8,382 nt of DNA from Candidatus Eiseniibacteriota bacterium (lineage in GTDB: Bacteria; Eisenbacteria; RBG-16-71-46). Below, piece after piece: positions 1 to 5,652 of the stretch (its first letter is position 1; each line of letters begins with the position of its first letter). The stretch is from the NCBI GenBank assembly GCA_903921835.1, contig CAIXRL010000036.1:1-8382 (forward strand), given 5' to 3'. The notes beneath the pieces were generated by a model that was not told the origin of the DNA, searched no databases, and saw only the letters and a list, made by a program, of their open reading frames with translations. The position numbers and the translations under genes are program-made.

Positions 1-72
1 AGGGCGGCGCTGGCCGAACTCGCGCGCCCGCTCATCCAGCGCGGCGAGCGCATGGCGAGGTGCACCACGTGA
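1..72 (+). CDS. Possible C-terminal end of a gene entering from the left (unrecognised)
   Basis: Frame 1 is open from the first base and stops at TGA 70-72, giving 23 residues that end LIQRGERMARCTT. The codons favour G or C at the third position, as in the real genes here. The fragment is too short to name a family. In such GC-rich DNA an open stretch of this length also occurs by chance, so this is a tentative tail. A weak 6-bp hairpin (80-85 with 94-99) and a 10-bp palindrome (99-108) follow the stop, but there is no T tract. Confidence 0.3.
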   Translation, partial: RAALAELARPLIQRGERMARCTT

Positions 73-394
73 GGGCGGGGGAGCCGCGTTTCGGGCTCCG
101 TGCGCACGCGCGGCCTCTGCCGGGCGCGCGGTGGTGATGCCGAATCAGGGAGAGTCATTCAAAGTCTGGGTCAGAAGTGCCAGCGGCGGGACGCTCCGCG
201 CGGCGGCTGACGTGCAGATCGCGCTCGCAGGCTGCGGGCTCGCGAAGGGTGCGGGATGCTGAGCCGGTCCGCGCACCCGCGCGGAGCCCCGGACGCGCAG
301 GGCACGTGTCTTCGCCGCGCGCTGCCCGGCGATGGGCCGACGAACTTTCCGGCAGAAAGCGCTCAAGGCCCCGCGGGGCCCCGGCCGATAAGAC

Positions 395-421
395 CATTGC
401 CCGCCGCCAATCCGGGCAATG
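395..421. promoter_or_regulatory. 9-bp inverted repeat CATTGCCCG / CGGGCAATG upstream of the ATPase gene
   Basis: CATTGCCCG (395-403) is repeated in inverted orientation as CGGGCAATG (413-421), with a 9-nt spacer. The half-site centres are 18 bp apart, nearly two helical turns, so a dimeric regulator could bind one DNA face. It lies about 75 bp before the ATPase start and about 30 bp before the candidate -35. It could equally form an RNA hairpin acting as a terminator for something upstream, but no T tract follows. The repeat is seen directly; operator function is an inference. Confidence 0.4.
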
Positions 422-451
422 AAGCCCACCTTCGGCGCCCCTCGCCGAGTG

Positions 452-481
452 TGGACGCGAACACAGGCCGTCCCGTCTTAT
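452..481 (+). promoter_or_regulatory. Candidate sigma-70-like promoter of the ATPase gene
   Basis: TGGACG (452-457) matches 4 of 6 bases of the -35 consensus. After an 18-nt spacer comes TCTTAT (476-481), which matches 4 of 6 bases of the -10. Transcription would then start near 488, only about 7 nt before the ATG at 495, leaving little room for the GAGGGG ribosome-binding sequence at 487-492. The promoter may therefore be spurious, or the main start may lie further upstream. Confidence 0.25.
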
Positions 482-494
482 TTGCGAGGGGTCC

Positions 495-1751
495 ATGAGC
501 AGCACTTCCACCTCCGCGCTTCGCGCCGCGGCACCGTCCGAGCGGCACGCGCGCATCGACGCCACCTTCACGCCGAACTCGCCGGTCACGCGTCGGGAGC
601 TCTTCGCCGGCCGCACGCAGGCCCTTCAGCAGCTGCTCGAGCTGGCCGCGCAGCCCGGTCGCCACGCGGTCGTCTTCGGTGAGCGCGCCACGGGAAAGAC
701 GTCGCTCGCCACCATCATTCCCGAGTTCTTCGACGGCGCCATGGGTCTCGTCTGCGTCACCGCCGAGGCGGGGGACACGTTCACGACGCTCTGGCGCCGC
801 GCGGCCGAGTCCGTGCGCACCAGCATGCGTCGCGGCGAGCGTGGACTGGCGTCCTCACCGTATCCTTCCGACACGCCGACCACGATCGGCCGTGACGGCG
901 AAGCGACCGTCGCCGAGGCGGCCGGGCTGCTCGCCCGGCTCTCTGCACGTGCGCCGGCGTGGATCGTCTTCGACGCCTTCGAGCGCGTGAGCGACGCGAC
1001 GACACGCCTGCGCATGCGCGAGCTGGCCGAGGCCACGGTGGCGGGCGCACCCGGTGCGACGCTGGTTTTCGCGGGGTCCGGGCAGGCCGGTGACGACCTG
1101 ATGAGTCCTTCCGCCTCGCTGGTGCCGGTGCACGTGACGCGTCTGACGAACGACGAGTCCGTCGAGTGCGTGCTGCGCGCGCTGCGCCAGGTCGCCATCG
1201 TCGCGGACGACGTGGTGGTGGAGCGCATCGCGGTGCTCGCAAACGGGCTGCCGCACGCCGTGCAGGCGCTGGCGCAGGGGGCGGCTCACGACGCGGCGTC
1301 GGCGGGTTCCGGGCATCTCGAGAGTCTGAACCTCGACGCCGGCATGCGCGCCGTGCTCACCGGCTCCCCGCACGACGTGCGGGAGGCGTACGAGCAGGCC
1401 ACCGTGCGCGCGCGCCGCGGCATCTACCCCGAGATCCTGCTCGCGTGCGCCCTGGCGCCCCGTGACGGGCACGGCAACTTCCGCGTCGCCGACGTGTGCG
1501 ACGCCGTGACGCGCATCGTGCAGCGGGAGGTGCGCGGGCTGACCAACCAGGTGAGCGCGCTGACCGAAGCCGGCCGCGGTGCGGTGCTGGTCAAGCAGGG
1601 CGCGGCCAAGGCGGCACGCTATCGCTTCGTGGATCCGCGCCTGGAGCCGTACATTCTCATGCGCGGTCTGGAGGAGGGCTGGGCGACGCACCACGCGGCG
1701 ACGTGGCTGCCCGGGCTTTCGGAAGCGGAGCGCATGGTCAGGGCCGCCTGA
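495..1751 (+). CDS. AAA/STAND-type P-loop ATPase with winged-helix-like C-terminus
   Basis: This 418-aa soluble protein starts at ATG 495, with GAGGGG just upstream as ribosome-binding site. A complete Walker A motif, GERATGKT, lies at residues 62-69. A hydrophobic strand ending in Asp (AWIVFD, 155-160) is the likely Walker B. The usual adjacent glutamate is replaced (D160-A-F-E163). A second strand, ATLVFAGSG (188-196), fits sensor 1, and GLPHAVQAL (251-259) fits the sensor-2 position of Orc1/Cdc6-like and STAND ATPases. Residues about 300-390 resemble a winged helix, ending in the pattern YRFVDPRLEPYI (376-387) common after the wing in such ATPases. No signal peptide or membrane segment is seen. 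The likely role is a nucleotide-dependent molecular switch or DNA-associated ATPase; the substrate or partner is unknown. The gene stands alone, convergent with the membrane kinase. The ATPase call is firm, the family name less so. Confidence 0.85.
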   Translation: MSSTSTSALRAAAPSERHARIDATFTPNSPVTRRELFAGRTQALQQLLELAAQPGRHAVVFGERATGKTSLATIIPEFFDGAMGLVCVTAEAGDTFTTLWRRAAESVRTSMRRGERGLASSPYPSDTPTTIGRDGEATVAEAAGLLARLSARAPAWIVFDAFERVSDATTRLRMRELAEATVAGAPGATLVFAGSGQAGDDLMSPSASLVPVHVTRLTNDESVECVLRALRQVAIVADDVVVERIAVLANGLPHAVQALAQGAAHDAASAGSGHLESLNLDAGMRAVLTGSPHDVREAYEQATVRARRGIYPEILLACALAPRDGHGNFRVADVCDAVTRIVQREVRGLTNQVSALTEAGRGAVLVKQGAAKAARYRFVDPRLEPYILMRGLEEGWATHHAATWLPGLSEAERMVRAA

Positions 1752-1776
1752 GGCCGGCGGACCAGAGCGACGAAAC

Positions 1777-1813
1777 CACGAGTCCCCCGCGGGCCAACCG
1801 CGGGGGACTCGTG
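1777..1813. terminator. 16-bp perfect hairpin after the ATPase gene
   Basis: Bases 1777-1792 pair perfectly with 1798-1813, closing a 5-nt loop (GCCAA). The stem is almost all G/C and starts 26 nt after the ATPase stop. On the plus strand no U run follows (TGATGAGG). On the minus strand the stem is followed by GGTTTCG. It is probably a stability-driven, perhaps bidirectional, terminator between convergent genes. Confidence 0.75.
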
Positions 1814-1890
1814 ATGAGGTGCGGAGCGATTCCTCGGGCTGGACTGGGGCGCAACGCTGGACGCCGGCCCGGGCGCGGTCGGCTCCCAAA

Positions 1891-1918
1891 GCACCCGATC
1901 GCGGAAGCAATCGGGTGC
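1891..1918 (-). terminator. Hairpin terminator of the zinc-ribbon kinase gene
   Basis: GCACCCGAT (1891-1899) pairs with ATCGGGTGC (1910-1918). The 10-nt loop can form two further pairs. On the minus strand the hairpin begins 14 nt after the kinase stop (1933-1935) and is followed by TTTGGG. This fits a short-U-tract intrinsic terminator in a GC-rich genome. Confidence 0.7.
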
Positions 1919-1932
1919 CCGGGGAACGACCC

Positions 1933-4713
1933 CTATGGACTCCGTCGCGGCACGCTCATCAGGTCCGAAATGGAGTCCACATCACCGCGTCCGAATGCGG
2001 GGCGTCCCGCCAGCGAGACGACAAAGCCGTAGACGGCCACTGCCACGAGTACCAGCGTGGCGTACGCGGTGCGGCCGGAAAACCACAGGTGCGAAGAGAT
2101 GGCGTTCGTGGACAGCATCGAGCTGGCGAAGAACATGGCGACGAGCGCGAACGGACCGAGGCGGAACATCACGCCCAGCATCAGGCTGGCGATCAGGAAG
2201 CTGAACGCGACCGCGGACCAAGGCGCGAACTGCATGCGCGCCGCGACCGAGGTCCATTGAAAGAACCCGACAAGGACAATGATGAGCACACCTGCCAGCC
2301 AGCGCCGCCGAACCAGCAGCAGCAGTAGCAGGAACCCGAGCATGAAGCTCAGCGCGAAGAACTCCGCGTACATGATGGTGTTGAGTAGGTTGTCGAGCAT
2401 GTAGGAGCCCCCGGCGCCCAGCTTGCTGAGATCCCCGCCTTCGGGCACGGGGCACCCAGTCTTCACGCCAGTCCAGAGCGGAATCAGCGTCTGGAGGCCG
2501 ACCAGGCCCGCCAGCCCGGTACCCGCGATCACCCCGAGCAGCGTGTCGCGTCCGACCAGCGGGTCGCGCCAGCGACCGTCCAGGACCCGCATCCAGGCCA
2601 CCATGCGCTCGGGCCACAACCGACGCAGGTAGGGCTCCAGCGCCAGGTAGCACACGGCGATGAAGACGGCGAGGATGCCCACGTCCACTACGAGGCCGAT
2701 CACCGGCAGCAGGAGTTCCGTGGCGTCCGCGGCGTGGTGCTGCTCGAGGGCCACGCTCGCGGCGCCGAGCAGTGCGACCGATACCCCGAGCCGGAGGGCG
2801 CCGCGCCTGTCGCCCCGGCCCTGCCGGAGGTTGGAGCGGGCGAGCAGGCATATGCGCACGATGAGCGTGAGCAGGGGAACCAGCATGATGATTCCGGCCA
2901 AGAGTCCCAACCCGCCTTCCAGCACTCTGTTCGAACTGGCCATGGCCGCTCGCCACCAGGGTGGCAGGACGACGAACGAAACGGGAGTGCCCCGGAATGC
3001 CGCCGCTTCGATGCGCACCGGGAGGCCGGTCAGCGTATCCCGTCCCTCCCAGGCCATGCGGTCGTCCGCGTAGGTGCCGGGCACGACGCCTGGCGCCACG
3101 CGCCGGAATCGGGAACTGTCCATGCCCGACGCGGCGAACAGTTGGGCCCACGGGGGGGGCGCCGGCGCGCGGGCGGAGTCCTCCGTTGCGGGTGGGACGG
3201 AAACCAGCCGGGTCAGCCTTCCCCGGGCATCAAGGTCGAGCGTGACCATGCCCGCCGTGACAGATGGCGGATCCGTTTCGGAAAGCCCCATGATCAGGTT
3301 CATGGGGCGAAGCACGTGGGGGCTTTCGCGGTAGCAGTAGGTGACGGCCCAGGCGCCGCGGGGAGTTCCCAGCCTGCTCCAGCGCGTGACCGAAGTGTCC
3401 GACCGCGTGACGTGGGAGATGTAGTCGCTGTTGACCCTCAGTTCGGCCCAGTGATCCCTGGCTTCGTTCTTCAGCCCGACGCGGGCGAGGACCTCGCGCG
3501 CACGCTCCCGCATGGCACTCGGGGACTTCTCCAGCTTCAGCTGCGAGAGCAGGTCGGTGCGCGCGCCCGTATTCAGCGCGCACACCAGCAGGACCAGGAA
3601 GGCGAGCAGGAGCAGCCAGGCGGTGCTTGGTCGCAGGCCGCCGGTGGACCCGGCGTCCGCCACCATTTCCGGCGACGGCGTCTGCCCCGAGGCGATCGCG
3701 GCCGCGAGCAGATTCCCGCCCGGCAGCATGGCCGAGAGTTCCAGCGCCGAGGCCGGCCTGCGGGCGGGATCCTTCTCCAGGCATTGGAGGATGGCGCGCT
3801 CCACCTGCTCGTCGAACCCGCCCTCGAACTGCGAGGGCGGCTTCACCACGGATTCGTGATGACGCTGCTTCATCTCGGCAAAGCTGCCGGCCTCGATCGC
3901 GCGATGGCCCGAGTAGATCTCGTACAGGATCAGGCCAAGGGAGTACAGGTCGCTGCGCACCGTCACGGCGGCGCCGCCGAACTGCTCCGGGGCCATGTAG
4001 GCCGGCGTGCCCACGGTCTCGCCGGAACTGGCCTCTTCGGTGCTCACCGCCAGCCCGAAATCGGCGATGCGCACGCGACCGTGCCCGTCGAGCATGACGT
4101 TGGACGGCTTGAGGTCCCGGTGGAGCAGGCCCTTGTCATGGGCTGCCGCGAGGCCCGCGCAGAGCTGCTGCGCGACCTCATTCGCCTTGGCCGAAGGCAG
4201 CCGGCCAATGCGAATGAGCAAGGTCGCGAGGTCCTCGCCGTCGACGAACTCCATGCTGATGAAGTGCCGGCCCTCGGCTTCGCCGATGTCATAGACGCGG
4301 CAGACATTCGGGTGCGAAACCTGCCGCGCGTTGCGAACCTCGTGGTGGAACCGTTCGATCCAGGCGGGATCGTTGGCGAGGTTCGCGGGCAGGAACTTGA
4401 GCGCGACCGGCTGCGCCAGCGTCAAATCGTCCGCGCGATAGACCTCGCCCATGCCGCCGCGCCCGAGCAGGCCGATGATGCGGTAGCGGCCGGCCAGCAA
4501 TTCGCCGGGCGTCAGCGCCGCGTCCGAAGCCACCCGTCCCGGCGCCATGCGACCGATCGGCGACGTGGGGGACGGGCCGGCAGGCGGAGTCTTCCTCACT
4601 CCCGATTCCACCACGGTCGGCATCTGGCTGAGGGAGCTGACGGCTGCTCCGCATGCCTGGCAGAAGCGCGAAGTATCCGGAATGTCGGCGGCACAAACGC
4701 GACAGTGGCTCAT
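1933..4713 (-). CDS. Membrane Ser/Thr protein kinase with N-terminal zinc ribbon and polytopic C-terminus
   Basis: This 926-aa protein opens with a zinc-ribbon signature, Cys4/Cys7 and Cys18/Cys21, then a Pro/Ser-rich linker. The Hanks-type kinase domain (about 77-330) looks catalytically complete: glycine loop GRGGMGEVY (84-92), Lys106, Glu125, HRDLKPSN (198-205, catalytic Asp200), DFG (218-220), APE (241-243) and Asp255. A transmembrane helix at 363-381 follows. Next comes a region of about 210 residues, probably on the far side of the membrane. About eight hydrophobic segments then span 597-903. The pattern GMVTLDLDARGRL (488-500) and RIEAAAFRGTPVSF (567-580) resembles, from memory, the C-terminal module of large acidobacterial-type kinases. 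It should phosphorylate cytoplasmic Ser/Thr in response to an unknown membrane signal. It lies 96 bp downstream of the shell-protein gene on the same strand. No ribosome-binding sequence precedes the ATG, which encodes the Met just before the zinc ribbon. Confidence 0.95.
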   Translation of the reverse strand: MSHCRVCAADIPDTSRFCQACGAAVSSLSQMPTVVESGVRKTPPAGPSPTSPIGRMAPGRVASDAALTPGELLAGRYRIIGLLGRGGMGEVYRADDLTLAQPVALKFLPANLANDPAWIERFHHEVRNARQVSHPNVCRVYDIGEAEGRHFISMEFVDGEDLATLLIRIGRLPSAKANEVAQQLCAGLAAAHDKGLLHRDLKPSNVMLDGHGRVRIADFGLAVSTEEASSGETVGTPAYMAPEQFGGAAVTVRSDLYSLGLILYEIYSGHRAIEAGSFAEMKQRHHESVVKPPSQFEGGFDEQVERAILQCLEKDPARRPASALELSAMLPGGNLLAAAIASGQTPSPEMVADAGSTGGLRPSTAWLLLLAFLVLLVCALNTGARTDLLSQLKLEKSPSAMRERAREVLARVGLKNEARDHWAELRVNSDYISHVTRSDTSVTRWSRLGTPRGAWAVTYCYRESPHVLRPMNLIMGLSETDPPSVTAGMVTLDLDARGRLTRLVSVPPATEDSARAPAPPPWAQLFAASGMDSSRFRRVAPGVVPGTYADDRMAWEGRDTLTGLPVRIEAAAFRGTPVSFVVLPPWWRAAMASSNRVLEGGLGLLAGIIMLVPLLTLIVRICLLARSNLRQGRGDRRGALRLGVSVALLGAASVALEQHHAADATELLLPVIGLVVDVGILAVFIAVCYLALEPYLRRLWPERMVAWMRVLDGRWRDPLVGRDTLLGVIAGTGLAGLVGLQTLIPLWTGVKTGCPVPEGGDLSKLGAGGSYMLDNLLNTIMYAEFFALSFMLGFLLLLLLVRRRWLAGVLIIVLVGFFQWTSVAARMQFAPWSAVAFSFLIASLMLGVMFRLGPFALVAMFFASSMLSTNAISSHLWFSGRTAYATLVLVAVAVYGFVVSLAGRPAFGRGDVDSISDLMSVPRRSP

Positions 4714-4809
4714 TGGCAGATCAACATAGCAGAGCGCAACAATGAGGAAGGAGAAGCGACGGGAGGGAGGATTCTCGTTTCGCCTTCTAACATGGCGTGC
4801 CCAATCACT
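4714..4809 (-). other. 96-bp gap between shell gene and zinc-ribbon kinase
   Basis: The shell gene and the downstream kinase lie on the same strand with this short gap. The only structure seen is a weak bulged pairing of AGAAGGCGA with TCGCTTCT on the minus strand, with a long pyrimidine-rich loop and no U tract. Read-through from the shell gene into the kinase is therefore plausible. Part of the gap is a nearly all-purine tract on the plus strand (about 4744-4771). Confidence 0.5.
4723..4728 (-). promoter_or_regulatory. Candidate -10 element of the zinc-ribbon kinase, possibly leaderless
   Basis: On the minus strand TATGTT (4 of 6 matches to TATAAT) ends 9 nt before the ATG at 4713. Transcription from it would start only a few bases before the ATG. 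The -35 region at the right distance is poor (CCTTCC at 17-nt spacing), and no Shine-Dalgarno sequence is visible. If real, the kinase can be made from its own near-leaderless transcript as well as by read-through from the shell gene. Confidence 0.3.
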
Positions 4810-5439
4810 CTACGCGCCGAGTTCGCGACCCTTGAGCGTCTTGAGACCCCGGAGCGCCGCGTCGCGCGCGGCATCGATCTGCGCCTCGTCGCCGGAGAGG
4901 TAGAGCCGGCCGTAGGCGCCGAACAGCGACGCATCGATGAGCTTGACGCGGGCAGCCTTCAGCGCCTCGTTGGCGGCGAATGCGATGTAGCCCGCGGGCT
5001 CGGTCTCGAGGATGAAGAGCGACTCGCCCGCGAGGAGCTGGTCGCCGTAGCGCATCTTGTTGATCACCTGCGCGTGGTAGGGCTCCACGGCCCGGATGAT
5101 CTGGTCCGAGACGACGCGCGGCTTCACGCGATCGGCCTCGGAGAGCCCGAGGTGCGCGAGCACGGCATGGCCGCCGTCGATGACCTGGCCCTTGTCGCGG
5201 TGGTGGATCTCGAGCAGCCCGAAGGCGCGCTCGACCACCATGATCGCGGGCGTGCAGGCTGTGGCCTTGAGGGCCACGTCGGTGATGCGGTTGATGATGA
5301 GGCCGGGCGCGGTCTCGATGAGGATCGAGGCGTCGCCGGCCACGGGCAGGAAGCCGCGCGCGGTGGTGCCGATGAAGGCGGCCAGCTGCGGCTGCAGTGA
5401 ATCCAGGAAGACGTAGGTGCGCAGGATGACGTCGGACAT
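4810..5439 (-). CDS. Tandem-domain BMC shell protein of the CsoS1D type (BMC-T, double-stacking permuted class)
   Basis: This 209-aa protein carries two permuted BMC domains, about 1-98 and 108-205. The N-terminal stretch RTYVFLDSLQPQLAA (7-21), then GFLPVAGD, matches what I remember of carboxysomal CsoS1D almost residue for residue. So do FILETEPAGY (142-151) with AANEALKAA (155-163) and FGAYGRL (173-179). CsoS1D forms pseudohexameric trimers that stack face to face with a gated central pore. The Glu-Arg pair lining that gate appears to be retained as E70-R71 in VERAFG. The expected role is a shell tile conducting larger metabolites. No other shell or cargo gene lies in the window. The chosen ATG (5437-5439) begins 6 residues before the conserved core and lacks a ribosome-binding site. 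An in-frame ATG at 5521-5523 would add 28 residues, and CsoS1D itself has an N-terminal extension. Confidence 0.93.
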   Translation of the reverse strand: MSDVILRTYVFLDSLQPQLAAFIGTTARGFLPVAGDASILIETAPGLIINRITDVALKATACTPAIMVVERAFGLLEIHHRDKGQVIDGGHAVLAHLGLSEADRVKPRVVSDQIIRAVEPYHAQVINKMRYGDQLLAGESLFILETEPAGYIAFAANEALKAARVKLIDASLFGAYGRLYLSGDEAQIDAARDAALRGLKTLKGRELGA

Positions 5440-5652
5440 GATCGCAGGACGGTAAGGCGGGGAGCGGATTCCGTCAACGCCGACCTCCGGCGGGAGGCAC
5501 GGGGCGGACGGCACTTCAAGCATTGACAGCCCCGGGGTCGTGCCACAAGTTGTCCGCTCAGATGCGACGCGGCGGCTTCGAGCACGTTCCGCGGTACGTC
5601 CGGCCCCCCGCCCCGGCTCTGCCGGGCGACCACACGTTCCCGCGAGGCTCCC
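5440..5652. promoter_or_regulatory. Divergent spacer between the shell gene and the TPR kinase
   Basis: These 213 bases separate the starts of two outward-facing genes and must carry the control signals of both, or of the kinase alone if the shell gene starts at 5523. On the plus strand a perfect TTGACA (5523-5528) has no acceptable -10 at 16-18 nt. GCGAGG at 5641-5646 lies 6 nt before the kinase ATG and is its likely ribosome-binding site. No strong dyad or operator repeat was found. Confidence 0.5.
5449..5477 (-). promoter_or_regulatory. Candidate promoter of the BMC shell gene
   Basis: On the minus strand TTGACG (5472-5477, 5 of 6 matches to the -35) is followed after 17 nt by TACCGT (5449-5454, about half matching the -10). 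The -10 ends 9 nt before the ATG at 5439, implying a near-leaderless message, in line with the absent ribosome-binding sequence. If translation instead begins at 5523, this motif is inside the coding region and is not the promoter. Confidence 0.35.

Larger units (their letters stand above)
73..494. other. Intergenic region with no convincing gene
   Basis: About 420 bases lie between the possible left-edge gene tail and the ATPase start. Several short frames are open on both strands, but their translations are Arg/Ala/Pro-rich, have no recognisable motif, and overlap one another, as expected by chance in GC-rich DNA. Visible structure is limited to three items. There is a 14-base perfect palindrome of GGCCCC type at 367-380. 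A 9-bp inverted repeat lies at 395-421. A candidate promoter lies at 452-481. The stretch around 135-180 is noticeably less GC-rich than the rest. No RNA gene was recognised. Confidence 0.6.

Noticed and set aside
177..498. Plus-strand frames of about 80 residues in the left intergenic region
   Set aside because: The translations are low-complexity Arg/Ala/Pro sequence. No ribosome-binding site or recognisable family was seen.
145..665. Several overlapping minus-strand frames upstream of and over the ATPase start
   Set aside because: There are no conserved motifs, the composition is biased, the frames compete with one another, and they conflict with the ATPase gene.
2313..2332. CAG-rich stretch as a microsatellite
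   Set aside because: It encodes a run of leucines in a membrane helix of the zinc-ribbon kinase and is interrupted, so coding constraint explains it.
4743..4771. Purine-rich tract between the shell gene and the kinase as a triplex or regulatory element
   Set aside because: It is short, interrupted by cytosines at two places, and not repeated. It gives no support beyond composition.
2734..5400. 888-aa plus-strand open frame antisense to the zinc-ribbon kinase and shell gene
   Set aside because: The composition is Arg/Gly/Ala/His-rich with no domain signature, and it is opposite two clearly real genes. It is a mirror frame of their codon bias.
5523..5528. Perfect TTGACA as the -35 of the TPR kinase promoter
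   Set aside because: No acceptable -10 hexamer lies 16-18 nt downstream (ACAAGT, CAAGTT and AAGTTG are poor). An alternative extracytoplasmic-sigma reading (GGCACTT then GTC) has the wrong spacing.
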